A stretch of 37,515 bases of DNA from NCBI GenBank assembly GCA_022843405.1, contig JALHNQ010000032.1, positions 1-37,515 on the forward strand, read 5' to 3'. The DNA is from Methylocystis sp. Its GTDB lineage: Bacteria; Pseudomonadota; Alphaproteobacteria; Rhizobiales; Beijerinckiaceae. Positions 24,327 to 32,612 of the stretch are shown in pieces. The position numbers were made by a program, and so were the translations under genes. How positions within the stretch are numbered: position 1 is the stretch's first letter; every line of letters begins with the position of its first letter. The notes below the pieces were generated by a model. The model was not told the DNA's origin. It was given only the letters and a program-made list of their open reading frames with translations, and made no database searches.

Positions 24327-26693
24327 TCACCCCGCCTGCACAAAACTCTCCAGCACCATCTTCCTGCCGGCCTTGTCGAAATCGACCGTGAGCTTGTTGC
24401 CGTCGACCGCCGCTACGGAACCCGGTCCGAACTTCAAGTGAAACACCCGCGCGCCCACCGCAAAGCGCGCGCCGCCGGACGAGCGCGCGATCACTTCGCC
24501 GTCGATCGTCATCGGCTGTTTTGCGCGCGCGCCGCGCGATTCGCGCATCGGTTCGCCGCGTGTGGCCTCGCTGCGCGCCGCTTGCGCCCGCTTCCAGCCC
24601 GGCGTCGAATAATCCGAGCCATAGACATCGAGATTGGCGAAGCGCGAAACGCCATAAGAGCCATATTGCGAACCGCTCGGCGCCTCGACCACTTCGACAT
24701 TGTCGGATGGGAGATTGTCGATGAAGCGCGAGGGCACGGTCGGCTGCCACAGACCGTGAATGCGCCGGTTGCTGGCGAAAAAAATCTTCGCCCACCGCTT
24801 GGCCCGCGTCAGGCCGACATAGGCGAGGCGGCGCTCTTCCTCCAGTCCCGCGCGCCCCTGTTCATCGAGCGTGCGCTGGCTTGGAAAAAGTCCTTCCTCC
24901 CAGCCGGGCAGATAGACGGTCTCGAATTCGAGGCCCTTGGCGCCATGCAGAGTCATGATCGACACGCGCTCTTGATCGACGGCGCTGTCGGTCTCCATGA
25001 CGAGCGACACATGTTCGAGGAAAGAGGCGAGATCGGGAAAGGCCTCCATCGCCCGGACAAGCTCTTTCAAATTGTCGAGCCGCCCGGCGGCCTCGGGCGC
25101 CTTATCGGCGCGCCACATTTCAGTATAGCCGGATTCATCGAGCACAAGCTCGGCAAGCTCATGCTGCGGCTTTGAATCGATCAGCGTGCGCCAGCGGTCG
25201 AAATCCGCGATGAGGCCGCGCAGCGCGCCGCGAGGCTTGGGCTTTAATTCCTCGCTCTCGGTCAGAAAACGCGCCGCCTGCATCAGCGGCGTGCGCTCGC
25301 GCCGCGCATATTCATGCAGCATTTGCAGCGTCGCGTCGCCTAAGCCGCGCTTCGGCGTATTGACGATGCGCTCGAAAGCGAGATCGTCGGCGGGCTGCGC
25401 GACGCAGCGGAGATAGGCGAGCGCGTCGCGAATCTCGAGGCGCTCGTAAAAGCGCGGGCCGCCGATGACGCGATAGGGCAGGCCGATCTCGACGAAGCGC
25501 TCCTCGAATTCGCGCATCTGAAACGAGGCGCGCACCAGAATGGCGATGTCTTCAAGCGAATCGCCCTTGCGATGCAATTGCTCGATGTCCTCGCCGACGA
25601 CCCGCGCTTCTTCTTGGCTGTCCCACACGCCGGTCAGCGTCGGCTTTTCGCCGTCGCCGCCGTCGGTGAACAGCGTTTTGCCGAGCCTTCCGTCATTATG
25701 CGAGATGAGATGCGAGGCGGCGGCGAGAATATGTCCGGTCGAGCGGTAATTGCGCTCCAGGCGGATCACTTTCGCGCCAGGAAAATCCTGATCGAAGCGC
25801 AATATGTTCTCGACCTCGGCGCCGCGCCAGCCATAGACGCTTTGATCGTCGTCGCCGACGCAGCAGAGATTTTGCTGACCCGGCGCGCGCGCCTGCGAGA
25901 TCAGCCGCAGCCAGAGATATTGCGCGATATTGGTGTCCTGATATTCGTCGACGAGAATATATTTGAAGCGGCGCTGATAATCGGCGAGCACATCCGGATT
26001 GTCGCGAAAGAGCCGCAGGCTCTCCATTAAGAGATCGCCGAAATCGACGCCGTTCAGGACCTTGAGCCGCTCCTGATAAAGCGCGTAAAGCGCCGCGCCT
26101 TTGCCGTTGGCGAAGCTCTCGGATTCGCTGGCAGGAAGCTGCGCCGGCGTCAGCCCGCGATTCTTCCAGCCGTCGATGCGCATCGCGAGCGCGCGCGCCG
26201 GCCAGCGCTTGTCGTCGATATTCTCGGCCTGCAGCACCTGTTTCAACAGGCGGATCTGGTCGTCGACATCGAGAATGGTGAAGTTCGGCTTCAAGCCGAC
26301 GAGTTCGGCGTGGCGGCGCAGAATTTTGGCGCTGATCGCGTGAAAGGTGCCGAGCCATTGCATGGCCTGCGCGCCTTCGCCGACCAGCGCCTCGACGCGT
26401 TGGCGCATTTCGCGCGCCGCCTTGTTGGTGAAGGTGACGGCGAGGATTTCCCACGCGCGCGCCTTGCCGAGCGCGAGAATATGGGCGATGCGGGTGGTAA
26501 GCGCCCGCGTCTTGCCGGTGCCGGCGCCGGCGAGCACCAGCACCGGCCCGTCGAGCGTCTCGACGGCGGCGCGCTGTTCGGGATTGAGCGCATCGAGATA
26601 GCGGGGCCGTCCCGCGCTCGCCGCCGCGCGCGCGGCGAGCCCGCCGGACTGGGGCGTATAATCGTCGGGCTGGGGCGCCGGGCTGCTTTTCAT
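24327..26693 (-). CDS. uvrD: ATP-dependent DNA helicase, UvrD/PcrA family
   Basis: The 788-residue protein is a superfamily 1A 3'-5' helicase used in nucleotide excision and mismatch repair. Motifs in order: the Q-motif LNPEQRAAVE (36-45), Walker A AGAGTGKT (55-62), motif Ia AVTFTNKAAREM, motif II LVDEYQDTN, motif III GDDDQSVYGWRGA, motif IV IRLERNYRS, motif V VSIMTLHGAKGLEFE and motif VI VGLTRAK. The C-terminus contains the Tudor-like fold FAVGARVFHLKFGPGSVAAVDGNKLTVDFDKAGRKMVLESFV, known to bind RNA polymerase in PcrA/UvrD. Length is normal for alphaproteobacterial UvrD. The nearest gene downstream is HicB-like copy B. Confidence 0.96.
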   Translation of the reverse strand: MKSSPAPQPDDYTPQSGGLAARAAASAGRPRYLDALNPEQRAAVETLDGPVLVLAGAGTGKTRALTTRIAHILALGKARAWEILAVTFTNKAAREMRQRVEALVGEGAQAMQWLGTFHAISAKILRRHAELVGLKPNFTILDVDDQIRLLKQVLQAENIDDKRWPARALAMRIDGWKNRGLTPAQLPASESESFANGKGAALYALYQERLKVLNGVDFGDLLMESLRLFRDNPDVLADYQRRFKYILVDEYQDTNIAQYLWLRLISQARAPGQQNLCCVGDDDQSVYGWRGAEVENILRFDQDFPGAKVIRLERNYRSTGHILAAASHLISHNDGRLGKTLFTDGGDGEKPTLTGVWDSQEEARVVGEDIEQLHRKGDSLEDIAILVRASFQMREFEERFVEIGLPYRVIGGPRFYERLEIRDALAYLRCVAQPADDLAFERIVNTPKRGLGDATLQMLHEYARRERTPLMQAARFLTESEELKPKPRGALRGLIADFDRWRTLIDSKPQHELAELVLDESGYTEMWRADKAPEAAGRLDNLKELVRAMEAFPDLASFLEHVSLVMETDSAVDQERVSIMTLHGAKGLEFETVYLPGWEEGLFPSQRTLDEQGRAGLEEERRLAYVGLTRAKRWAKIFFASNRRIHGLWQPTVPSRFIDNLPSDNVEVVEAPSGSQYGSYGVSRFANLDVYGSDYSTPGWKRAQAARSEATRGEPMRESRGARAKQPMTIDGEVIARSSGGARFAVGARVFHLKFGPGSVAAVDGNKLTVDFDKAGRKMVLESFVQAG

Positions 26694-26765
26694 GATTCTG
26701 CGATCATATAGGAGAACGGAAGGCGAATCACTGTTTCGGCGGCGCTATCGCGCGCCAATCCCCTG

Positions 26766-26892
26766 GCCCCTCATCTCACTTCTCCCCGCAAGCGGGGAGA
26801 AGGGGCGGCAACGTCACGCTCTCCGTCGTCCATGGTTGGCGCGGCGCCAATGACCCCTCTCCCCGCTTGCGGGGAGAGGTGAGGTGAGGGGC
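26766..26892. repeat. Double-hairpin repeat (CTTCTCCCCGCAAGCGGGGAG type)
   Basis: Two arms of about 41 bases (26766-26807 and 26852-26892) are inverted copies of each other, and each arm is itself a hairpin with the core ctccccgcaagcggggag. The left arm contains the stop codon of the RHH gene. A single-hairpin relative lies at 16043-16069. Confidence 0.8.
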
Positions 26893-27145
26893 TTGGGGGC
26901 GTTTCACGCGCATCCAAAGCCCGCTCCAGCACAAACACCCTGAGCGCCGAGGAGAGGTTCGCTTCGCCCCGTCCGGCGTCCACGCGCGCGATGAGCGCCG
27001 CGAGCGACACGCTCTCCTGCGCGGCGATGTCATTCAGCGCGCGCCAGAAGGCGTCTTCAAGCGAGACGCTGGTGCGATGGCCGGCGATAACGACCGAATG
27101 TTTGACGATGCGCACGGACTGCGTCGCAGCGCGCGCTTCGCTCAC
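26771..27145 (-). CDS. Ribbon-helix-helix domain protein with repeat-derived C-terminus
   Basis: The first 80 or so residues form a ribbon-helix-helix domain of the RHH_4 type: IVKHSVVIAGHRTSVSLEDAFWRALNDIAAQESVSLAALIARVD then LSSALRVFVLERAL. These proteins are small putative DNA-binding regulators found next to DUF4169 and sspB or fumC in Rhizobiales. The start is GTG at 27145, overlapping the DUF4169 stop (GTGA), so translation is coupled. From about residue 84 to the end (SPSPHLSPQAGRG...RLRGEVR) the protein is encoded by the double-hairpin repeat at 26766-26892, including the stop codon, so about 40 residues are an acquired tail. The core function is regulatory at best guess. Confidence 0.83.
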   Translation of the reverse strand: MSEARAATQSVRIVKHSVVIAGHRTSVSLEDAFWRALNDIAAQESVSLAALIARVDAGRGEANLSSALRVFVLERALDARETPPSPSPHLSPQAGRGVIGAAPTMDDGERDVAAPSPRLRGEVR

Positions 27146-27336
27146 GCTCTATCGTCCGTTTCGCTTTCGCGTCTATGCGCGTCGAGCCTCGCCGTCTCTA
27201 TACGAGCCTTCGCGGCGCTAATTTCGCGTTCGGATTTCAAACGCCCATGCGCGATGCGGTTCTGCTGCGCCTGATCGTCCTTCGCGCGCTTGTCGCGGGC
27301 CTTGCGGACGCGGCGCAGATTGACGATGTCGCCCAT
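27142..27336 (-). CDS. DUF4169 family protein
   Basis: The 64-residue protein matches the DUF4169 pattern: MGDIVNLRRVRKARDKRAKDDQAQQNRIAHGRLKSEREISAAKARIE, ending RLDAHRRESE. It is highly charged, largely helical, and has no membrane segment. The family is confined mainly to Alphaproteobacteria and has no known function. Its ATG overlaps the sspB stop (TGATG) and its stop overlaps the start of the RHH gene, so sspB, this gene and the RHH gene are very likely one translationally coupled unit. That coupling suggests a role linked to regulated proteolysis or its control. Confidence 0.85.
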   Translation of the reverse strand: MGDIVNLRRVRKARDKRAKDDQAQQNRIAHGRLKSEREISAAKARIETARLDAHRRESETDDRA

Positions 27337-27983
27337 CAGGGCTTTTTGCGGAAGGCGTCGATCGAGACGATCTTGTCGTCGCCTTCCTCTTTCGTTTCGA
27401 CGGTCCTGAGCTTTCTTAGCTTCTCGCCGCTCGCGGCTTTTGCGGGCTCCGACTTGGTCGATTCAAACTTGCCCGACTCAAACTTGCCCGTTTCGAATCT
27501 GGCGGGCTCGATCTTGCCGGACTCCGCTTTGACCGGCTTGGTCTCCTTCGCCGGCGCCGGCTTCTTGGCGACGAGGGTCGGTCCGACAGAGGGCGCCTCG
27601 TCTTCAGTCTCCTCATCCGCATCTTCGGCTTCCTCGAAGCGCAGGCCGAATTCGACCGCGGGATCGAAGAAGCCGGTGACGGCGGCGAAGGGCACGTAAA
27701 GATGCTCGGGGATCGAGCGGAAGGACAGTGTGACGCCGAAGCCTTCATCGTCGACTTCGAGATTCGAATATTGATGCTGCAGGATGATCGTCAGCTCTTG
27801 CGGCCATTGCTCGGCGAGGCGGCGCGAAATCGTCACGCCTGGCGCGTCGGTGCGAAAGCTGATGGTGAAGTGATGATCGCCTGGCAGATAGCCGTTTTCG
27901 GCGACGTCGGTCAGCACTTTGCGCATGACGCCGCGCATGGCGTCCTGGACGAGAAGATCGTAGCGAATGATGTCCTTGGCCAT
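27336..27983 (-). CDS. sspB: SspB-family ClpXP adaptor
   Basis: The 215-residue protein belongs to the alphaproteobacterial SspB family, which tethers tmRNA-tagged proteins to the ClpXP protease. The peptide-binding domain covers about residues 1-140: IRYDLLVQDAMRGVMRKVL, GDHHFTISFRTDAPGV, LTIILQHQYSNLEV, FGVTLSFRSIPEHLYVPFAAVTGFFDPAVEFGL. A long acidic and then Lys/Glu-rich linker follows, containing repeats of the form FESGK, and the C-terminal RKLRTVETKEEGDDKIVSIDAFRKKP should be the ClpX-docking tail. The start at 27983 has gcgagg just ahead; an ATG nine codons upstream has none. ssrA lies directly upstream on the same strand. Confidence 0.93.
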   Translation of the reverse strand: MAKDIIRYDLLVQDAMRGVMRKVLTDVAENGYLPGDHHFTISFRTDAPGVTISRRLAEQWPQELTIILQHQYSNLEVDDEGFGVTLSFRSIPEHLYVPFAAVTGFFDPAVEFGLRFEEAEDADEETEDEAPSVGPTLVAKKPAPAKETKPVKAESGKIEPARFETGKFESGKFESTKSEPAKAASGEKLRKLRTVETKEEGDDKIVSIDAFRKKP

Positions 27984-28077
27984 TGCCTCGCGCCAAACCG
28001 CTAGCTGCATGGTCGTTGGGCTGCCGCTTCAGACCATCATGTTGCCGCGCTTTACGTCGTCGCGGCGCGGCGCGAAA

Positions 28078-28405
28078 AGAATTAAGTGGAGGCTTCTGTT
28101 GCCAGGCGCCTCCTGACCCCGCCTAGAAGTGCAAACCCCTAGGGCTTAATTCCCAGTTTGGGCGCTGCATTACGCAGCGACGGCCACCGGAGCATAGTTG
28201 TCGTTGGCAACTATAAGGTTTGACCCGATAACGGCGGTATCATGCCGAGCGAAAAATCACCCTTTACACCCTCGTCGATCCTATTTCGCCCCCGCCGAAA
28301 CCCGCCGCATTGACGGGCTTGGGTGGAGGCGCCGGGTACCGCCCCCGGGTCCGAATGGTTTATTACGGTGTCCGTTTATCGCCATAGCCGCCGCAAGCGA
28401 CGGCA
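28078..28405 (-). ncRNA. ssrA: Circularly permuted, two-piece tmRNA
   Basis: On the minus strand the acceptor piece comes first, from about 28405 to 28322; it ends ...cggtacccggcgcctccacc, which supplies the T-arm side and the acceptor 3' strand. A short intervening segment (28321-28294) follows, then the coding piece starting at 28293 with GGGGGCG, AAATAGGATCGACG and the resume region atagttgccaacgac, very like the 5' part of ordinary tmRNA. GGGGGCG pairs with CGCCTCC through seven base pairs with G3-U wobble, the alanine identity mark. The last A of CCA is not encoded. A hairpin (28088-28113) and a T-rich stretch close the gene; the mature 3' end of the coding piece is estimated. The permuted layout is the alphaproteobacterial type. 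It rescues stalled ribosomes with SmpB. Confidence 0.92.
28170..28208 (-). other. tmRNA tag reading frame (ANDNYAPVAVAA)
   Basis: The resume codon GCC at 28208-28206 begins A-N-D-N-Y-A-P-V-A-V-A-A followed by TAA (28172-28170). The preceding alanine comes from the charged tmRNA itself, giving the tag AANDNYAPVAVAA. The AANDNY half is the expected SspB-binding part and the VAA end the ClpX-binding part, by analogy with other Alphaproteobacteria. Confidence 0.93.
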
Positions 28406-28411
28406 AATCGA

Positions 28412-28440
28412 ATATAGGGGTTCGCGGGATTTTGGGAAAG
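28412..28440 (-). promoter_or_regulatory. Probable ssrA promoter
   Basis: On the minus strand ctatat (28417-28412) is a good -10 and ctttcc (28440-28435) a weak -35 with a 17-base spacer. Transcription would begin close to the predicted 5' end of the acceptor piece. Confidence 0.4.
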
Positions 28441-28529
28441 GGCCGCCTGTGCGCAAGTCTCTCGAAGCTTTTGCGCGCGCTGAGGCTTGCTGAACCGTTT
28501 CGCTTGCGCCGGATCGGGCGAAGCCGCGA

Positions 28530-29135
28530 CTATGCCTCGCCCACGCGTTTCACCGCGCCGAAGCCTTTCGCGTCCATGGCGAGATGTAGCCTGTTCTGCA
28601 GGCCCGCGTCGTCGCCCTTGACCAGAAGCGCGGCATTTTCGGCGATCGCTTCGCAGAGCGCGGCGACCCAGGGCTCCTCGCTCTTGGCGAAATCGCTTAG
28701 CACATAGGAATGCACCAGCGCCTTGTCGCCGGGATGGCCGATGCCGAGCCGCAACCTCTTATAGTCATTGCCGATATGGGCGGTGATCGAGCGCAAGCCA
28801 TTATGTCCCGCGACGCCGCCGCCGGTCTTGATCCGGCATTTGCCCGGGGCGAGATCGAGTTCGTCGTGAATGACGACGATTTCGTCTGGTCCGATCTTGT
28901 GAAAACGCGCCGCTTCGCCGACCGACCGGCCGCTCTCATTCATATAGGTTTGCGGCGCGAGCAGCATGACGCGTTCGCCGCCGATCGTTCCCTCGCTGAG
29001 AAGGCCCTGAAAACGCCCCCGCGCCTGCGGAAATCCATGGCGCCTGGCGATCGCTTCGAGCGCCATGAAGCCGACATTGTGCCGGTTCCTGGCGTAAGCG
29101 CGTCCGGGATTGCCGAGTCCGACAAGGAGCAGCAT
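28530..29135 (-). CDS. pth: Peptidyl-tRNA hydrolase
   Basis: The 201-residue enzyme cleaves peptidyl-tRNA released from ribosomes so the tRNA can be reused. The N-terminus [21 protein letters not shown] includes the catalytic histidine H19 and the asparagine N9 that contacts substrate; [40 protein letters not shown] and LRLGIGHPG follow, all standard Pth motifs. Length is normal. It lies downstream of rplY, a common pairing, but a palindromic element of about 170 bp and a terminator separate the two, so it may have its own promoter or depend on readthrough. ssrA and sspB lie downstream. Confidence 0.96.
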   Translation of the reverse strand: MLLLVGLGNPGRAYARNRHNVGFMALEAIARRHGFPQARGRFQGLLSEGTIGGERVMLLAPQTYMNESGRSVGEAARFHKIGPDEIVVIHDELDLAPGKCRIKTGGGVAGHNGLRSITAHIGNDYKRLRLGIGHPGDKALVHSYVLSDFAKSEEPWVAALCEAIAENAALLVKGDDAGLQNRLHLAMDAKGFGAVKRVGEA

Positions 29136-29146
29136 TTTTCGGCCTC

Positions 29147-29316
29147 TGATACGGCATCGGTTTGAACGGCTCGGCTGTCATTCCCGATGCGCGGCGCGCG
29201 ATCGGGAATCCAGAGCAAAACCAGCGTTCTTGGATTGGCTCTGGATTCCCGGTCAGGCCTTCGGCCCGCCGGGAATGACAAGGTCTAAGCGAACCGATCA
29301 GGCGGAATTCGTATGA
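29147..29316. repeat. Long palindromic element, copy 2 of 3
   Basis: It runs from tgatacggcatcggtttgaa to ggcggaattcgtatga. The inner core gtcattcccgatgcgcggcg ... ggcccgccgggaatgaca is shared with copies 1 and 3, and the outer arms (tgatacg... / ...cgtatga) are also inverted copies. It fills the gap between pth and the rplY terminator. Confidence 0.88.
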
Positions 29317-29323
29317 CATAAAA

Positions 29324-29345
29324 ATGGCCGGACGAACCCGGCCAT
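29324..29345 (-). terminator. Rho-independent terminator after rplY
   Basis: On the minus strand atggccgg pairs with ccggccat across a six-base loop and is followed by a T-run (ttttta). It lies about 24 bases after the rplY stop codon. Confidence 0.85.
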
Positions 29346-29368
29346 TAACACGGCAAGCTTCTCGGCGC

Positions 29369-30031
29369 TTACTTCTTCTTTTCGTCCTTGGCGGGAGCCG
29401 CCGCCTTGGCAGGAGCGGCTGCGGGCGCCGCCGCCGCGGCCGGAGCTTCCTCCTCGGCGCCGCCGCCCGCCGGCGGCGACAGGCTCGCCACGGTGAAATC
29501 CTTGTCCGGATTTGTCGGCTTGCATCCCTCCGGCAGCGGTATCGCCGAAATATGCAGCGAATCGTTGAAGTCCATGCCGGTCAGATCGGCGGTTATGGCT
29601 TCCGGAATATTGTCGGCCGGCACCCACATCTCCACCGTGTGGTAGACGATGTTGAGCGCGCCGCCGCGTTTGATGCCGGGCGCCGCCTCCTGGTTGATGA
29701 AATGCACCGGCACGTTGACGCGCAGCCGCGAGCCCGGCTTCAGGCGCAGAAAATCCACGTGGAGCGGCGTATCCTTGACGACGTCGAGTTGATAGTCGCG
29801 CGGGATCGCGCGCTCTTTCTTGCCGTCGATGTTGAGCTCGAAAATCGTCGTGAGGAAGTGACCGGAAAAGATGAGATGGGTCACGCTCTTCTTGTCGAGC
29901 GAGAGCGGCTGCGGCGCTTCGCCGCCGCCATACAGCACTGCTGGAATACGGCCCTCACGGCGAACGCTGCGGGCGGCCCCCTTGCCTGTCCCGCTGCGCA
30001 CCGCGGCCGCGAGCTTTTTGGTCTCGGCCAT
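29369..30031 (-). CDS. rplY: 50S ribosomal protein L25 / general stress protein Ctc
   Basis: The 220-residue protein is the long, Ctc-type form of L25, which binds 5S rRNA. The N-terminal L25 domain starts [31 protein letters not shown]; the C-terminal TL5 domain includes [73 protein letters not shown]. The last 35 residues are an Ala/Pro/Glu tail ending in KDEKKK, common in Rhizobiales. The ribosome binding site aaagga precedes the ATG. A promoter of alphaproteobacterial type and a strong terminator frame the gene. Confidence 0.95.
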   Translation of the reverse strand: MAETKKLAAAVRSGTGKGAARSVRREGRIPAVLYGGGEAPQPLSLDKKSVTHLIFSGHFLTTIFELNIDGKKERAIPRDYQLDVVKDTPLHVDFLRLKPGSRLRVNVPVHFINQEAAPGIKRGGALNIVYHTVEMWVPADNIPEAITADLTGMDFNDSLHISAIPLPEGCKPTNPDKDFTVASLSPPAGGGAEEEAPAAAAAPAAAPAKAAAPAKDEKKK

Positions 30032-30105
30032 GTCGGTGTCCTTTAGTCAAAAGAAAAAGCGCTGCTTCGCCTCCAGGGGTGTCGGAAACGCAGGCGCCGC
30101 GGCGC

Positions 30106-30134
30106 TTATAGGGGACCGCGCCACGGGAGGCAAG
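30106..30134 (-). promoter_or_regulatory. Predicted rplY promoter
   Basis: On the minus strand cttgcc (30134-30129), a 17-base spacer and ctataa (30111-30106) match the alphaproteobacterial consensus CTTGAC-N17-CTATAT well. The leader would be about 70 bases long and ends in gcgctttttctttt, which with an upstream aagcgc could form an attenuator-like stem. Confidence 0.55.
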
Positions 30135-30281
30135 GCGAAGAGCCGGCACATTGCCGACGCCCCCTTTCGGGTCGCGGATTGCGCCATAGGGCTGCGGGTC
30201 GCTCGCCTCTGCGCGCAGCGCGCGTTTGGATGGCCGCTGGCGTCGCATCCACGCGATCCGCCGGTGCTCTCATAGCGCGCT

Positions 30282-32078
30282 TTAGGCCTTGTTCTCCGGC
30301 AAATTCAGCCTGATGTGCAGTTCGCGCAGATGTTTCATCGTCGCTTCCGACGGCGCGCCCATCAGCAAATCCTCGGCGCGCTGATTCATCGGGAAGAGCG
30401 TCACTTCGCGCAAATTTTCCTCTTCGGCGAGCAACATGACGATGCGGTCGACGCCAGGCGCGATGCCGCCATGCGGCGGCGCGCCATATTGGAAGGCCCG
30501 ATACATGCCGCCGAATTTCTCGATCAGCACGTCTTCGCCATAGCCGGCGATCTCGAATGCGCGCCGCATGATGTCGGGACGATGGTTGCGGATCGCGCCT
30601 GAGGATAATTCCACGCCATTGCAGACGATGTCATACTGCCACGCCTTGATGTCGAGCGGGTCCATCGTATCGAGCGCGTCGAGCCCGCCCTGCGGCATGG
30701 AGAAGGGATTGTGTGAAAAGTCGATCTTCTTTTCGTCCTCGTTCCACTCATACATCGGGAAATCGACGATCCAGCAGAATTCGAACACGCCCGTCTTCGA
30801 TAGGCCGAGTTCGTCGCCGATGCGGATGCGCGCCATGCCGGCGAGCTTAGCGGCGGCGGTTTCTTCGCCGGCCGAGAAAAACACCGCGTCGCCAACCGTC
30901 AAGCCACATTTTTCAAAGATGCGATCAATGACATGCGGCATCATGAACTTCGCGATCGGCCCGGTATAACCCCTCATGGACTCCGGATCCTCGCCCGGAA
31001 TATCCCTCATAACAATGTAACCTAAGCCCGGTGCGCCTTCGCTGCGCGCCCAGTCGTTCAATTTATCGAAGAAACTTCGCGGCAGGGCGGCGGCGCCGGG
31101 CGCAGGAATCGCGCGCACGGTCTTGCCCTTGAACGCCTTGAAGCTCACGTCCTCGCGGGCGAATTCTTCCGATACGTCGGCGATGAGCAGCGGATTGCGC
31201 AAATCCGGCTTGTCGGACCCATATTTCAGCATCGCCTCGCGGAACGAAATGCGCGGAAATTTCTGCGTGACGGTTTTTCCGTTGGCGAACTCCTCGAACA
31301 GCCCGCGCAGCACCGGCTCGATTGCGCCGAATACGTCTTCCTGCGTCACAAAGCTCATTTCGACGTCGAGCTGGTAGAACTCCCCCGGCGAGCGGTCGGC
31401 GCGGGCGTCTTCGTCGCGAAAACAGGGCGCGATCTGAAAATAGCGATCGAAGCCCGCGACCATGATGAGCTGCTTGAACTGCTGCGGGGCCTGCGGCAGC
31501 GCGTAGAATTTGCCCGGATGCAGGCGCGAGGGCACGAGAAAGTCGCGCGCGCCCTCTGGCGAGGAGGCGGTCAGGATCGGCGTCTGGAACTCGAAGAAGC
31601 CCGCCTGTTTCATGCGCATGCGGATCGAATCGACGATGCGGCCGCGCAGCATGATGTTTCGATGCAGCTTCTCGCGACGCAGATCGATGAAGCGATATTT
31701 GAGGCGCGTGTCCTCCGGATAGGGCTGGTCGCCGAAAACCGGCACCGGCAATTCGGCGGCCGGACCCAGAACCTCTATTTCGCTGACGTAAATTTCGACC
31801 TGTCCGGTCGGCATGTCGGGATTTTCGGTGCCGGCGGGGCGCTTACGCACTTCGCCGTCGAGCCGCACCACCCATTCCGAGCGCAATTTCTCGGCTTGCG
31901 CGAAGGCGGGCGAATCCGGATCGACGACGCATTGCGTCAGGCCGTAATGGTCGCGCAGGTCGACAAACAGCACGCCGCCATGGTCGCGGATGCGATGGCA
32001 CCAGCCGGAGAGGCGGATTTTTTCGCCGACGAGCGCCTCATTGGGCGCGCCACAATTATGCGAACGGTAGCGATGCAA
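30282..32078 (-). CDS. aspS: Aspartate--tRNA(Asp/Asn) ligase
   Basis: The 598-residue class II synthetase charges tRNA with aspartate. The N-terminal OB-fold anticodon domain ([26 protein letters not shown]...) is followed by the catalytic core with motif 2 ([24 protein letters not shown]), the bacterial GAD insertion domain, and motif 3 ([27 protein letters not shown]). The sequence [15 protein letters not shown] in the anticodon domain resembles non-discriminating AspRS, which also charges tRNA-Asn where AsnRS is absent; this is inference. No convincing ribosome binding site was identified. The gene is upstream of rplY on the same strand with 250 bp between. Confidence 0.96.
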   Translation of the reverse strand: MHRYRSHNCGAPNEALVGEKIRLSGWCHRIRDHGGVLFVDLRDHYGLTQCVVDPDSPAFAQAEKLRSEWVVRLDGEVRKRPAGTENPDMPTGQVEIYVSEIEVLGPAAELPVPVFGDQPYPEDTRLKYRFIDLRREKLHRNIMLRGRIVDSIRMRMKQAGFFEFQTPILTASSPEGARDFLVPSRLHPGKFYALPQAPQQFKQLIMVAGFDRYFQIAPCFRDEDARADRSPGEFYQLDVEMSFVTQEDVFGAIEPVLRGLFEEFANGKTVTQKFPRISFREAMLKYGSDKPDLRNPLLIADVSEEFAREDVSFKAFKGKTVRAIPAPGAAALPRSFFDKLNDWARSEGAPGLGYIVMRDIPGEDPESMRGYTGPIAKFMMPHVIDRIFEKCGLTVGDAVFFSAGEETAAAKLAGMARIRIGDELGLSKTGVFEFCWIVDFPMYEWNEDEKKIDFSHNPFSMPQGGLDALDTMDPLDIKAWQYDIVCNGVELSSGAIRNHRPDIMRRAFEIAGYGEDVLIEKFGGMYRAFQYGAPPHGGIAPGVDRIVMLLAEEENLREVTLFPMNQRAEDLLMGAPSEATMKHLRELHIRLNLPENKA

Positions 32079-32196
32079 GGGCCGGCTCGTTGGGATTTTG
32101 GGTTAATAAGGGCGCGATCCCGGAAGGATCGGGCGTTTCGCGCGCAGAAAGGGCATGGGCCGTCGTCGGCTGTCAAGCCGAACGCCGTAGCGCCGG

Positions 32197-32388
32197 CTAT
32201 TTCTTGAAAAACGCGTCGGCGGCGGCGCTCGCCGCCTGTTTCGCCGCGCGGGCGGCCTCGAGCCGCGCGATTTCTTGCCGCAGCCGCTCGATGCGTTCGT
32301 CGAGTTCGGCGATGGAGAGAAGATCGAGCGGCTGGCCGATCTCGAAAGCCGCCAGGCGGGGCGGCGCATCGTCTGCTTCGCTTTTCAT
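32197..32388 (-). CDS. DUF1192 family protein
   Basis: The 63-residue protein fits DUF1192, a short alphaproteobacterial family: an acidic start, RLAAFEIGQPLDLLSIAELDERIERLRQEIARLEAARAAKQAASAAADAFFKK. The segment from AELDER onward is a predicted coiled coil and AADAFFK is the conserved end. The ATG at 32388 has gaaggt upstream; a GTG one codon earlier is possible. It lies 118 bp upstream of aspS on the same strand. Function is unknown. Confidence 0.87.
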   Translation of the reverse strand: MKSEADDAPPRLAAFEIGQPLDLLSIAELDERIERLRQEIARLEAARAAKQAASAAADAFFKK

Positions 32389-32612
32389 CACGCGCGACCT
32401 TCGCTGGAATTTTTCGATCGCTGACCAAAATAGCGCCCGAGGCGCAAAGCGCCAACTTGTCGGCGTGCGTCATTTGAGCGTAATTTCCCGCGGGCTTGAT
32501 GGTCCGCGCAGGCGGGGCGTCGGCGGCCGTTCAAAACGCCGGCTGGAAGCGCTCATGACCGCTAAAGGCGCGGCGCGGCCACGCCTGCCTCTCTCGCCGG
32601 ACGAACATACGC

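Noticed and set aside
23995-24795. 266-codon frame containing HicB-like copy B
   Set aside because: Only the last 94 residues look like a protein family; the first part is an out-of-frame reading of uvrD. The GTG at 24279 is taken as the start.
28198-28707. Plus-strand frame of 169 codons between sspB and pth
   Set aside because: It overlaps the tmRNA gene and the 3' end of pth on the other strand; the protein has no family features.
30032-30281. Possible tRNA or structured RNA between aspS and rplY
   Set aside because: I looked for a cloverleaf, a T-loop sequence and a known ribosomal leader and saw none; only a promoter and a weak stem are supported.
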